Below, one piece after another: positions 1-7,863 of a DNA stretch of 64,000 bases. The stretch lies in contig NZ_CP121464.1 of the NCBI RefSeq assembly GCF_029690045.1, positions 496,001 to 560,000 of the forward strand, read 5' to 3'. The stretch's first letter is position 1; each line of letters opens with the position of its first letter. The stretch comes from Janthinobacterium rivuli (GTDB lineage Bacteria; Pseudomonadota; Gammaproteobacteria; Burkholderiales; Burkholderiaceae_D). Under the pieces are notes generated by a model. It did no database searches, had not been told where the DNA came from, and worked only from the letters and a program-made list of their open reading frames with translations. A program made the position numbers and the translations under genes.

Positions 1-294
1 TCCGGCGTGGCGATTGCGTACAAAGCGTATAAATTGTCGCTGAACGGCAAGAAAGCTCCCGTCATCGACGGCTTCACGGGCGAGCAGCGTTTTTATGCTG
101 GCTTTGCCCAGGTATGGCGCATGAAGATGCGTGAAGCGCAGCAACTGGTCTTGCTGAAAACGGACCCGCACTCGCCAGGCCAGTTCCGCGCCAACGGCAC
201 CATGCGCAACCAGCCCGGCTTCTATCAAGCCTTCGACGTGAAACCGGGCGACAAGATGTACCTGCCACCGAAAGACCGCGTCATCATGTGGTAA
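1..294 (+). CDS. M13 family zinc metallopeptidase, C-terminal end (partial)
   Basis: This is the last 97 codons of a gene that begins before the window. The frame is open from base 1 and ends in TAA at 292-294. The segment contains FAQVWR, DPHSPGQFR, NGTMRNQPGF and a terminal region ending in MW, the typical C-terminus of neprilysin/PepO-type M13 endopeptidases, which cleave peptides in the periplasm or at the surface. The HExxH and GExxD zinc motifs lie upstream, outside the window, so catalytic competence cannot be judged. A strong terminator follows at 321-351. Confidence 0.85.
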   Translation, partial: SGVAIAYKAYKLSLNGKKAPVIDGFTGEQRFYAGFAQVWRMKMREAQQLVLLKTDPHSPGQFRANGTMRNQPGFYQAFDVKPGDKMYLPPKDRVIMW

Positions 295-320
295 CAGCAG
301 TGCTAACGCGCTAGCACCGG

Positions 321-351
321 GCCGCCCCGCTATCAAGCCGGGCGGCTTTTT
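321..351 (+). terminator. Rho-independent terminator of the metallopeptidase gene
   Basis: Stem GCCGCCC (321-327) pairs with GGGCGGC (340-346), followed by a run of T. It lies 27 bases after the stop codon of the metallopeptidase. Confidence 0.85.
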
Positions 352-383
352 CACGCCGTGTGATCTGGCACAAACTGCGGACG

Positions 384-408
384 AAAAAAAACCGCCCATC
401 CGGGCGGT
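384..408 (-). terminator. Rho-independent terminator of the cytochrome c gene
   Basis: ACCGCCC (391-397) pairs with GGGCGGT (402-408). Read on the minus strand, the stem is followed by a run of T (plus-strand A run at 384-391). It sits just downstream of the minus-strand cytochrome gene and faces the metallopeptidase terminator. Confidence 0.85.
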
Positions 409-432
409 TCCTGGTTCAGCGCGCTGGCTGAA

Positions 433-993
433 TTATTTGGCAGGCTCGGCTGCAGGAGCAGCGCCATCAGCGGCCGCGGCTGGTGCCGGCACTTCCGGTT
501 CCTTGAACTTGCCGCCCGACGCGTTGGCGATATAGACGACGGCGCGCGCCACTTCCACATCGTCGAGGTCGGGATTGCCGCCCTTGGCCGGCATCGCGCG
601 CAAGCCTTCGATGGCGTGTTTCAGGACCGTATCGTAACCCTGGGCCAGGCGGGCCGACCAGCCACCCGCGTCGCCAAACTTCGGTGCACCGGCCACGCCG
701 GCGCCATGGCAAGCCACGCAGGTCGCCGTGTACACGGCTTCACCGCTTTGCAGCACTTTCGGACCGCTGGCATCCTTGAAGGTAAAGCCGGCGTTGGCCA
801 CCGGGCTCAAACGCTCGGCAATGGCTTCCGGCGACTGGCTGTCCGTACCGGCGCCCGTCAGTTTTTGCGCCGTGACGAACTGCACCAGCAGGATGATGCC
901 GATGACGGTGATGAGGAAGAAGCCAGCTACGGCGGCAAGCAATTGTTTAGGCGTTTTGATCGCTGATTGTTGTTCGTTATGTGCGTCGCTCAT
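433..993 (-). CDS. Membrane-anchored class I cytochrome c (cytochrome c5-like)
   Basis: The 186-residue protein has a short cytosolic N-terminus, one transmembrane helix (about residues 17-38, AAVAGFFLITVIGIILL) and a periplasmic cytochrome c domain with a single haem site CVACH. A downstream AMPAKGG segment supplies the likely axial Met. The tail is Ala/Pro-rich and low complexity. It probably carries electrons in the respiratory chain, like CycB/c5 proteins of betaproteobacteria. I start it at the ATG at 993 (MSDAHNEQQ), which has AAGGAC just upstream; a longer open frame to 1089 lacks a ribosome site and would put extra sequence before the helix. It is monocistronic with its own terminator. 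Confidence 0.88.
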   Translation of the reverse strand: MSDAHNEQQSAIKTPKQLLAAVAGFFLITVIGIILLVQFVTAQKLTGAGTDSQSPEAIAERLSPVANAGFTFKDASGPKVLQSGEAVYTATCVACHGAGVAGAPKFGDAGGWSARLAQGYDTVLKHAIEGLRAMPAKGGNPDLDDVEVARAVVYIANASGGKFKEPEVPAPAAAADGAAPAAEPAK

Positions 994-1192
994 GATGTCC
1001 TTAGTCCAGATTTGAAACTGATGGCCGTGTAAGGTAGCATTTTTACATGCTTGGATGTAAACCTTTATGAAACCCACAATTATAGGCACAAAAATTGAGC
1101 AGTGACATGCAATTGCCAGCGATACGACAGTTTCCGTAGACGTAGGTAAAGAAAAACGGTATCCTTCGCATCACTTCAGAAATTCCCCCTAC

Positions 1193-1268
1193 GCGGCTGT
1201 AGCTCAGTGGATAGAGTATTGGCCTCCGAAGCCAAGGGTCGTGGGTTCGATCCCCGCCAGCCGCACCA
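1193..1268 (+). tRNA. tRNA-Arg (anticodon CCG)
   Basis: A full cloverleaf of 76 bases including encoded CCA (1266-1268). The acceptor arms GCGGCTG (1193-1199) and CAGCCGC (1258-1264) pair perfectly. The anticodon stem TTGGC/GCCAA encloses loop CTCCGAA with anticodon CCG at 1226-1228. The T loop GGTTCGATCC is canonical. The toxin-antitoxin pair begins about 150 bases past its 3' end, a common position for integrated accessory genes. Confidence 0.97.
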
Positions 1269-1366
1269 AGATGTCCCTCGTCGTTTCCTCAATTATTCTT
1301 CCCCTCTGTTCGCAGTTGATGGCTTGCCCCGTGCTTGTCCCTGCACACATTGTTATACTATTTTGG

Positions 1367-1383
1367 TTGCGTTTATTGCGTTT
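1367..1383 (+). repeat. Tandem TTGCGTTT repeat upstream of the toxin-antitoxin pair
   Basis: TTGCGTTT occurs at 1367-1374 and again at 1376-1383, directly after a -10-like TATACT (1354-1359) and 38 bases before the antitoxin start. It could be the binding site for autorepression by the antitoxin. This is inference from position; the repeat is short. Confidence 0.35.
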
Positions 1384-1420
1384 GACTCGTAAGCTTGAAT
1401 GAAAAGCAGGGAGGAATGCC

Positions 1421-1885
1421 ATGTCGAATGTAATCGATCGTCTGGAAAATAAAGAAGATCTGGAACTGGCGAAAGCGGCGCAACGCTGTCTGGTCAGTGC
1501 GCTGGATCATTCGCGTGCCGTGCAGATTGCCGTTCTGGAGGAGGGAGCGCAAGACTTGGGCGATGCCCCCTTGCTGCGCTTGCCGCCGAATGTGTTGCGC
1601 CTGTTTGCCGATGTCCTGGGTACCCTGGCGCAAGGTAAGGCCGTGACGGTCATGCCGAAGGAACATGATGTGACAACGCAGGAAGCGGCGATGTATTTGA
1701 ATATGTCGCGGCCTTATCTGGTGCGCCTGCTGGAGGCTGGGAAGATTCCCCATCATAAGGTGGGTACGCACCGACGGTTGCGCTTTGAGGATGTGGTGCA
1801 ATACAAGGATGAGCGCAAACGGCGTTCGCAACAGGCCTTGCAGGCCTTGGCAGATCAGGCGCAGGAGCTTGAACTGGGGTACTGA
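1421..1885 (+). CDS. HTH (excisionase-type) antitoxin of a PIN-domain toxin-antitoxin pair
   Basis: The 154-residue protein has an acidic helical N-terminal half and a C-terminal MerR/excisionase-type helix-turn-helix (about residues 87-133: TTQEAAMYLNMSRPYLVRLL, then a basic GTHRRLRFEDV segment). This layout is typical of DNA-binding antitoxins paired with PIN ribonucleases, which neutralise the toxin and repress the operon. GGGAGGA sits just upstream of the ATG. The stop codon shares one base with the toxin start (TGATG at 1883-1887), implying translational coupling. The tandem repeat at 1367-1383 is a candidate operator. The antitoxin role rests on pairing with the next gene. Confidence 0.75.
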   Translation: MSNVIDRLENKEDLELAKAAQRCLVSALDHSRAVQIAVLEEGAQDLGDAPLLRLPPNVLRLFADVLGTLAQGKAVTVMPKEHDVTTQEAAMYLNMSRPYLVRLLEAGKIPHHKVGTHRRLRFEDVVQYKDERKRRSQQALQALADQAQELELGY

Positions 1886-2463
1886 TGGCCGGATACCACC
1901 GTTACACTGCCGTCCTCGATGCCTGTGTGTTGTACCCGGCATCCTTGCGCGATTTATTGCTGAGTTTGGCGGCGGACGGTATCTTCAGCGCACGCTGGAC
2001 TGCGCAGATACAGGAGGAGTGGCAGCGCAACTTGCTGCTCAAGCGGCCTGATCTGGACCCTTCGGCCTTGGCGCGCACCAGCGCGCTGATGGCCGAGGCA
2101 GTGGAGGACGGCGTAATCGAGTCATACGAATATCTGATTGATGCCTTGGTCTTGCCCGATGCCGACGACCGGCACGTGTTGGCGGCAGCCATCGTGGGGC
2201 ATGCAGACGCTATCGTCACATTCAATCTCAAAGACCTCCCGGACGCGATCATGCGAGGGCACAACATTGAAGTCTTGCACCCCGATGATTTTCTGGTAGC
2301 GCAGTATGAACTCGCGCCGATACGCACGCTCAGTGTCGTCAAGGAAAACCGGGCGCTATTGCGAAAACCAACCAGATCCGCCGCCGAACTGATTGCCACT
2401 TACGAAGCGCAAGGCTTGCCGCAACTGGGCAAGTTGCTGCGTTCCGCGATTGCCTTGCTCTAG
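1885..2463 (+). CDS. PIN-domain ribonuclease toxin
   Basis: The 192-residue protein begins with the PIN strand AVLDACVLYP (Asp12). It continues with an acidic cluster LPDADDRHVLAAAI (Asp92, Asp94, Asp95), then HADAIVTFNLKDLP (Asp108, Asn114), matching the metal-binding acidic residues of VapC-like PIN nucleases, which cleave RNA. The acidic set looks intact. It is longer than classical VapC (about 130 residues); the extra C-terminal 60 residues are helical and of unknown role, as in the PIN family paired with excisionase-type antitoxins. Translation is coupled to the preceding antitoxin gene by a one-base overlap. Confidence 0.8.
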   Translation: MAGYHRYTAVLDACVLYPASLRDLLLSLAADGIFSARWTAQIQEEWQRNLLLKRPDLDPSALARTSALMAEAVEDGVIESYEYLIDALVLPDADDRHVLAAAIVGHADAIVTFNLKDLPDAIMRGHNIEVLHPDDFLVAQYELAPIRTLSVVKENRALLRKPTRSAAELIATYEAQGLPQLGKLLRSAIALL

Positions 2464-2614
2464 CGCCCGCTCCCACCACTCCGCTGCGACCCTTGAATAC
2501 ATGCCTGCGTTTTTCTGAGGCTTGAACTGCCGTTTTTTCAGGCATGATCCTGCCTGAAACATCCCTGACGCCCCTGCCGTTGTCGCTTTACAACCTCCAA
2601 AGTCCTTCCAGCGC
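2464..2614. other. Intergenic region with an inverted repeat
   Basis: The gap after the toxin gene has no credible ORF. A 9-bp inverted repeat (TTTCAGGCA at 2536-2544, TGCCTGAAA at 2551-2559) could form a hairpin, but no T run follows on either strand, so it is not a typical intrinsic terminator. The promoter of the next unit begins at 2616. Confidence 0.5.
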
Positions 2615-2615
2615 C

Positions 2616-2682
2616 GATATCAAAATTGATATCGAAACAGTGGAAAAATTGATTGGAGAGATTATCGCCCAGCCCCTAAGAT
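2616..2682 (+). promoter_or_regulatory. Pentose-regulon promoter, copy A (LysR-type palindrome, -35 and -10)
   Basis: The palindrome GATAT-N8-ATATC (2616-2633) is followed after 14 bases by ATTGATTGGA (2648-2657). That box contains a -35-like TTGGAG (2653-2658), and 18 bases later comes a -10-like TAAGAT (2677-2682). The inferred transcription start is near 2689, which puts the palindrome centre near -65, the usual recognition site of LysR-type activators. The same arrangement with identical spacing occurs at 9068 and 19619. The LysR protein at 25430 is the obvious candidate regulator (inference). Confidence 0.8.
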
Positions 2683-2750
2683 AAACGCCGAGCATGCGAA
2701 CGACATGCAAGCGATACAAAAAATATCAATACAATATCTGGAGATTCATG

Positions 2751-5405
2751 ATGCGCAACGCCACCGGCCCGCTCGCGGCCACTTCCCCTCGTCCATTCAC
2801 CTTGAAGGCAGCCGTTGCGGCACTGGCCGGTATTGGCTTGCTGAGCACGGCTTCGGTCTGGGCGCAGGAGGCGGTGGCGGCCGGTGCCAGTGCCGAGTCG
2901 GCTGCGGAAGTGTCGGTCGTGACCGTCAGCGGCGTGCGCCGCTCGGCCCAGAATTCCCAGCAGATCAAGATGCGTTCGGACCAGGTCATCGATTCCATCG
3001 TTGCCGATGATATCGGCAAATTCCCCGATAACAACGTGGCCGAGACGCTGGCGCGCATTTCCGGCATCCAGATCCGCCGCGATTCGGGCGAGGCGAGCGC
3101 CGTCATGATCCGCGGCTTGCGCGATGTCACGACCCTGCTCAATGGCCGCGAACTGTTCACCACCACGGGCCGCTACGTCAACCTGGCCGACATTCCCGCC
3201 ACGATGCTGCAGCGCGTGGACGTCTATAAGTCGCAGGGCGCGGACCAGGTCGAAGGCGGCGTGGCCGGCATCATCGACGTGCGCACGAATCGCCCCTTCG
3301 ATTTCAAGGAGTTTACCGCCAGCGTGAATACGCGCGCCGTCTACAGCGACAAATCCAAGGCTACCGACCCGAACATCAGTGGCATGCTGTCGAACCGCTG
3401 GAAGACGGGCATCGGCGAAGTGGGCGCGCTGCTGGGCTTGTCGCAGCAGCAGCACCGCTACCATGAAGAACGCGCGTTCAATACGGCGCCCGTGGATAAA
3501 AGTTTCCTGTTGCCTGGCTTGACGGGGCCGGATCAGGTGGGCTTGCTGCCGATCAAGGGCGACCGCCGCCGCACGACCGCCAATGCCGTGCTGCAATGGC
3601 GCCCGAACGCCGACGTCGAACTGTATGCGGAAGGCATGGCCACGCGCTTCCTGCTCGATGCCGAGTCCGATTACTTCGTCGGCTTGCCGTGGTGGGGCAC
3701 GGCCGTGTCGGCAACAAAAATTCCCGGCACCGACCAGCTGCAAACGCTCACATCCACCAACGTCAACACCATCATGTCGACGCAGGCGAACAAGAACCAG
3801 ACGAAGACGCATCAGTTTGCCGTGGGTGGCTTGTGGGATATCAATCCGGAATGGCGTTTCACGTCGGAAGTGGCCAGCACCAAGAGCACCTATGCCTGGC
3901 GCAACCCGATTCTCGATGCGATTACGGTCGTGCCGAATGCCCGCATCAATACCAATCAGAACGGCACCTTGCACGTCGACTACACGGGCGTCGATTTGCA
4001 AGACCCGTCGAACTACTATCTGAAGGGCTTTTTCGACCGCTACGGCCGGGATCAGGGCAGCTCGAACGATGTGCGCGCCGACCTGGCGTACACGCCGAGC
4101 GCCGGCGGCATCTTCAAGGAAATCAGCGTCGGCTTGCGCGGCGTGAAGCGCGAAGCCGAATCGATCAAGAGCTTCGAGGGCAATGCGGAAGCACCGGACG
4201 TGTCCGGCGCCGCGTTTCCGTTCAGCCGTCAGAGCGTCACGTCGATTCCGGGCCTCAATTGCCTGTCGGAACCGATGTCCAGCGGCGGCCCCGACTATGG
4301 TTTGAAGCAGTGGTACACGCCGTGCGCCAGCTTCCTGCTCAATAACACGGGCACCATCCGCGAAGCCGTCACGGGCAGCAGCGCGGCACGGGCCATGGAC
4401 CCGGGCTCGTTCTTCAAGGACACGGAAAAGACGTATTCGATCTATACCAAGGCCAAGGTCGCCTTCAAGCTGGGCGCCTACCCCGTCGACGGCACTGTGG
4501 GCGTGCGCGTCGTACGCACCGAGCAAAGTCTACAAGGCAACAGTTCGCAAGATGGCGTCTACACGCCCGTCATCAGCGACACGGCCAGCACCGACGTGCT
4601 GCCGAGCGTGGCCTTGAAAATCAAGCTGCGCTCTGACCTGGTCGGCCGCTTCGCTGCGGGCCGCACCATCAGCCGTCCGGGCTTTTCCCAGCTGAACCCT
4701 GGCGTGGCTCTGGTCAACTCGACGGAAACGGTGAAGGCGACGGGCGCGGGCGGCAATCCGAACTTGAAACCGGTGACGGGCGACAATGTTGACGCCGCAC
4801 TGGAATGGTATTTCGCGCCAGCCGGTTCCGTGACGGCCACCGTGTTCCACCACAAGTTCGACGGCTATATCCAGCAACGCATTTCCAGCGAAACCATCGC
4901 CGGCAAGACCTATGATGTGGATCGCCCGTACAACACCGCCGCCGGCAAGTTGCAAGGCCTGGAAATTGGCTACCAGCAGTTTTATGACGGCTTGCCTGGC
5001 CTGTTGAGCGGCCTGGGCTTGCAAGCGAACGGCACCTACATGAGCGGCAAGACCAACGACGAGACGGGCAGCCATGCCATCACGGGCGTGTCGCGCTATG
5101 CCTACAACCTGGTCGTGCTGTACGAAAAAGATGCCTGGTCGGGCCGCCTGGCCTACAACTGGCGCTCGAAATTCATCGACAGCTACAACCAGGGCGGCCC
5201 TGGCCTGGACTTGAAAGTGGCGGCCACGGCCCAGCTCGACGGTTCGCTGTCGTACAAGATCAATGACCAGTTCACCGTGACCCTCGATGGGAATAACTTG
5301 CTCGACACCAAGTTCAAGGATTACTGGAACGAGCCGGGCGTGTATGCGCGCGATACGCGCCGCTATGACCGGACAGTTGGCGTATCACTGCGCTGGAAGA
5401 TGTAG
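2751..5405 (+). CDS. TonB-dependent receptor, probable arabinoside/oligosaccharide uptake
   Basis: An outer-membrane TonB-dependent receptor of 884 residues. It has a signal peptide (hydrophobic AVAALAGIGLLSTASVWAQ), a TonB-box region (VSVVTVSGVRRS), a plug domain (DDIGKFPDNNVAETLARISG, RGL, LLNGRE) and a long 22-strand-type barrel ending GVSLRWKM. The plug wording is that of the Xanthomonas/Caulobacter carbohydrate receptors rather than siderophore receptors. It is the first gene of unit 1, ahead of a pentoside symporter and a GH43 enzyme, so it likely imports arabino- or xylo-oligosaccharides. Two ATGs are adjacent (2748, 2751); GGAGA at 2740-2744 fits 2751 better. Promoter copy A lies about 60 bases upstream. 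Confidence 0.9.
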   Translation: MRNATGPLAATSPRPFTLKAAVAALAGIGLLSTASVWAQEAVAAGASAESAAEVSVVTVSGVRRSAQNSQQIKMRSDQVIDSIVADDIGKFPDNNVAETLARISGIQIRRDSGEASAVMIRGLRDVTTLLNGRELFTTTGRYVNLADIPATMLQRVDVYKSQGADQVEGGVAGIIDVRTNRPFDFKEFTASVNTRAVYSDKSKATDPNISGMLSNRWKTGIGEVGALLGLSQQQHRYHEERAFNTAPVDKSFLLPGLTGPDQVGLLPIKGDRRRTTANAVLQWRPNADVELYAEGMATRFLLDAESDYFVGLPWWGTAVSATKIPGTDQLQTLTSTNVNTIMSTQANKNQTKTHQFAVGGLWDINPEWRFTSEVASTKSTYAWRNPILDAITVVPNARINTNQNGTLHVDYTGVDLQDPSNYYLKGFFDRYGRDQGSSNDVRADLAYTPSAGGIFKEISVGLRGVKREAESIKSFEGNAEAPDVSGAAFPFSRQSVTSIPGLNCLSEPMSSGGPDYGLKQWYTPCASFLLNNTGTIREAVTGSSAARAMDPGSFFKDTEKTYSIYTKAKVAFKLGAYPVDGTVGVRVVRTEQSLQGNSSQDGVYTPVISDTASTDVLPSVALKIKLRSDLVGRFAAGRTISRPGFSQLNPGVALVNSTETVKATGAGGNPNLKPVTGDNVDAALEWYFAPAGSVTATVFHHKFDGYIQQRISSETIAGKTYDVDRPYNTAAGKLQGLEIGYQQFYDGLPGLLSGLGLQANGTYMSGKTNDETGSHAITGVSRYAYNLVVLYEKDAWSGRLAYNWRSKFIDSYNQGGPGLDLKVAATAQLDGSLSYKINDQFTVTLDGNNLLDTKFKDYWNEPGVYARDTRRYDRTVGVSLRWKM

Positions 5406-5430
5406 CTTGATCGCATCGTAAAAAATCAAG

Positions 5431-5460
5431 GGCGTTGCCAAGGTTTCGGCCGGCAGCGCC
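5431..5460 (+). repeat. Possible intercistronic hairpin
   Basis: GGCGTTGCC (5431-5439) can pair with GGCAGCGCC (5452-5460), with one G-T pair, in the gap between the receptor and symporter genes. No T run follows. It may stabilise the receptor mRNA or reduce read-through; this is only suggestive. Confidence 0.35.
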
Positions 5461-5514
5461 TGTGTCAGTTGGGCAGTCACGCACGATTCATCATAAAAAG
5501 AATGGACGGAAAGC

Positions 5515-6867
5515 ATGGAGACGCAAAAATTATCTACCGTTGAAAAGGTCGGCTTCGGCGCCGGCGACATGGCGCTCAATGTCGTCATCTCGTCGATGAT
5601 GTTGATCATCACCTTTTTCTATACCGATATCTATGGCTTGAAAACCACCGACCTGGCCCTGCTGTTCGTGGCCGTGAAAGTGGTGGGCGCCATCGCCGAC
5701 CTCGTCATGGGGCAGATCACCGACCGCTACAGCTTCGCCTCGGGCCGCTACCGCCCATACCTGCTGTGGCTGGCCGTGCCCTTCGGCATCAGCGTGTTTT
5801 TCGTCTTCACCACGCCGGAATGGGGCTATGACGCCAAGCTGATCTGGGCATATTCCACGTATATCCTGATGACCATCATGACGGCCGGCGTGGGCATTCC
5901 CTATATCTCGCTGATCAGCGGCCTGACCAGCGACCCGCATGAGCGCCTGTCGGCCAATGGCTACCGCTTGTTCTTCGCCAAGATCGGCGCCTTTATGGTG
6001 ACCATCGTCGTGCCGATCCTGTCGCAGCGCTGGGGCGGCGGCAACCCGGCCGTCGGCTACCAGGCCGCCATGGCCGTGATGGCCGTCATGGGCGTGGCCC
6101 TGTTCCTGTTCTGCTATTTCACCACCACCGAGCGCGTCGTACATGTGGTGGAGAAGCAATCGCTGCTGGCGCAATTGAAGGTGCTGCTGCAGAACGACCA
6201 GTGGCTGGTGCTGTGCGGCGTGTGCGTCACGGGCACGGTGGGCTACGTGGTGCGCGGCTCCGTCGCCATTTATTACGCGAAATATTACTTGGGTGGCAGC
6301 ACGGAAACGGTGGCCGCTTTTCTGACCACGGGCGTGGTGGCCGCCATCCTGGCGATGATCGCCTCGACCTGGATCACCAAGTTTTATTGCAAGGTCAAAT
6401 TGTTCCGCTACACGCAGATCGGCGTCGCGCTGATCAGCCTGGCGATCTATTTCTTCGTCACACCGAGCGACACCGTGCTGGCCTTCGCCCTGTATTTCCT
6501 GCTGTCCTTCGTGGTCGACTTGCATGCGCCCGTGTTCTGGTCGGCCATCGCCGAGACCATCGACTATGGCCAAGTGAAAACGGGCAAGCGCGTCTCCGGC
6601 TTCGCCTTTGGCGGCATCTCCGTGTGCCAGAAGGCCGGCATGGCGGTGGCCGGCTTTTTGGTCGGCATGCTGCTGTCGTATTTCGACTACCAGCCCAACC
6701 ATGAGCAAACGCAATTCGCCCTGAACGGCATCGCCCTGATGCTGTCGGTCATCCCCGGCTTCTTCCACTTGCTGATGGGCTTGCTGATGTTCAAATACCG
6801 CATCAGCGATACGTACTACAGCGGCGTGAAGTCGGAAATGCACAAGCGCGGCTACGTGGCCGCCTAA
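5515..6867 (+). CDS. GPH-family pentoside:cation symporter (MFS)
   Basis: The 450-residue integral membrane protein resembles glycoside-pentoside-hexuronide symporters (XynB/XylP/MelB type). Seen are the N-terminal VGFGAGDMALNVV segment, FFYTDIYGL, the DRYSFASGRYRPYLLW loop characteristic of the family and about twelve hydrophobic segments. It moves a sugar or short glycoside across the inner membrane with a cation. GGAAAG precedes the ATG. It lies 109 bases after the TonB receptor and 24 before a GH43 enzyme that lacks a signal peptide, so it probably imports intact arabinosides or xylosides that are hydrolysed in the cytoplasm. The exact substrate cannot be read from sequence. Confidence 0.9.
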   Translation: METQKLSTVEKVGFGAGDMALNVVISSMMLIITFFYTDIYGLKTTDLALLFVAVKVVGAIADLVMGQITDRYSFASGRYRPYLLWLAVPFGISVFFVFTTPEWGYDAKLIWAYSTYILMTIMTAGVGIPYISLISGLTSDPHERLSANGYRLFFAKIGAFMVTIVVPILSQRWGGGNPAVGYQAAMAVMAVMGVALFLFCYFTTTERVVHVVEKQSLLAQLKVLLQNDQWLVLCGVCVTGTVGYVVRGSVAIYYAKYYLGGSTETVAAFLTTGVVAAILAMIASTWITKFYCKVKLFRYTQIGVALISLAIYFFVTPSDTVLAFALYFLLSFVVDLHAPVFWSAIAETIDYGQVKTGKRVSGFAFGGISVCQKAGMAVAGFLVGMLLSYFDYQPNHEQTQFALNGIALMLSVIPGFFHLLMGLLMFKYRISDTYYSGVKSEMHKRGYVAA

Positions 6868-6891
6868 GAATAATTGAATGGAGCAAGCAAC

Positions 6892-7845
6892 ATGGCTGAC
6901 ATCTTGAAACCGCTGATCGAACAGCGCGCCGACCCGCATATCTACCGTCACAGCGACGGTTACTATTACTTTACGGCCTCCGTGCCGCAGTACGACCGCA
7001 TCGAACTGCGCCGCGCCGACAGCATCGCCGGCCTGGCCGGCGCGCAAACGGTCGACGTGTGGCACAAGCCGGAAACGGGGCCGTACAGCGAACTGGTGTG
7101 GGCGCCCGAGCTGCACTTCAACCAGGGTGCCTGGTATGTGTATTTCGCCGCCGCGCCGAGCCGCGAGATCAAACATAAACTGTTCCAGCACCGCATGTAT
7201 GCGATCCGCAATACCAACGCCAATCCGCTTGAAGGTGAATGGGAATTCATGGGCCAGATCGATACAGGCATCGACACCTTTTGCCTGGACGCCACCACGT
7301 TCGAGCACGACGGCGTGCTGTACTACCTGTGGGCGCAGAAAGATGTGGCCATCGAGGGCAACTCGAACCTGTACATCGCGCCGATGGCCACGCCGTGGCA
7401 GCTGGCCGGGCCGCCCGTGATGCTGAGTAAACCTGAATTCGACTGGGAAATCCGCGGCTTCTGGGTCAACGAGGGGCCATCCGTGCTGAAGCGCAACGGC
7501 AAGATCTTCATCAGCTATTCGGCCAGCGCCACCGATGAAAACTACGCGATGGGCTTGCTGTGGGCCGCCGACTCCGCCGACTTGCTCGATCCGGCGGCGT
7601 GGACCAAGTCGCCCGAGCCCGTGTTTGCCACCTGCTACGAGCACGGCATCTATGGCCCCGGCCATAACAGTTTCACGACGGCCGGCGACGGCGACGGCGA
7701 TGGCGTATTGCTGGTGTACCATGCCCGCACCTACACGGAAATCGTCGGCGACCCTTTGTGGAACCCGGACCGCCATACCTTTGTCAAACCGCTGCGCTGG
7801 GATGCGCAAGGCATGCCCGTGTTTGGCCGCTCATCGACCCTGTAA
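6892..7845 (+). CDS. Glycoside hydrolase family 43, cytoplasmic (arabinofuranosidase/xylosidase)
   Basis: A 317-residue five-bladed-propeller GH43 enzyme without a signal peptide. The expected catalytic acids are visible: a general-base Asp in RADPHIYRH, a pKa-modulating Asp in TFCLDATTF, and an acid Glu in WVNEGPSV. YGPGHNSF carries the family's conserved His. It probably removes terminal L-arabinofuranose or xylose from imported oligosaccharides. I start it at the ATG at 6892 (MADILKPL), preceded by GGAG; an in-frame codon at 6874 has no ribosome site. It sits between the symporter and galM in unit 1. Specificity within GH43 is not certain. Confidence 0.85.
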   Translation: MADILKPLIEQRADPHIYRHSDGYYYFTASVPQYDRIELRRADSIAGLAGAQTVDVWHKPETGPYSELVWAPELHFNQGAWYVYFAAAPSREIKHKLFQHRMYAIRNTNANPLEGEWEFMGQIDTGIDTFCLDATTFEHDGVLYYLWAQKDVAIEGNSNLYIAPMATPWQLAGPPVMLSKPEFDWEIRGFWVNEGPSVLKRNGKIFISYSASATDENYAMGLLWAADSADLLDPAAWTKSPEPVFATCYEHGIYGPGHNSFTTAGDGDGDGVLLVYHARTYTEIVGDPLWNPDRHTFVKPLRWDAQGMPVFGRSSTL

Positions 7846-7863
7846 CGCTTCGGACCCGACGCC

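Noticed and set aside
1269..1420. Attachment-site repeat of the tRNA 3' end
   Set aside because: No second copy of the tRNA tail was seen in the window and there is no integrase, so an island boundary is not supported.
2676..4526. Minus-strand open frame of 616 codons under the TonB receptor
   Set aside because: Same shadow-frame composition; the plus strand encodes an unmistakable receptor with signal peptide and plug.
5530..7809. Very long minus-strand open frame (759 codons) under the symporter and GH43 genes
   Set aside because: It is antisense to two clearly coding genes and has the Arg/His/Gly-rich composition of a shadow frame in GC-rich DNA, with no domain or ribosome site.
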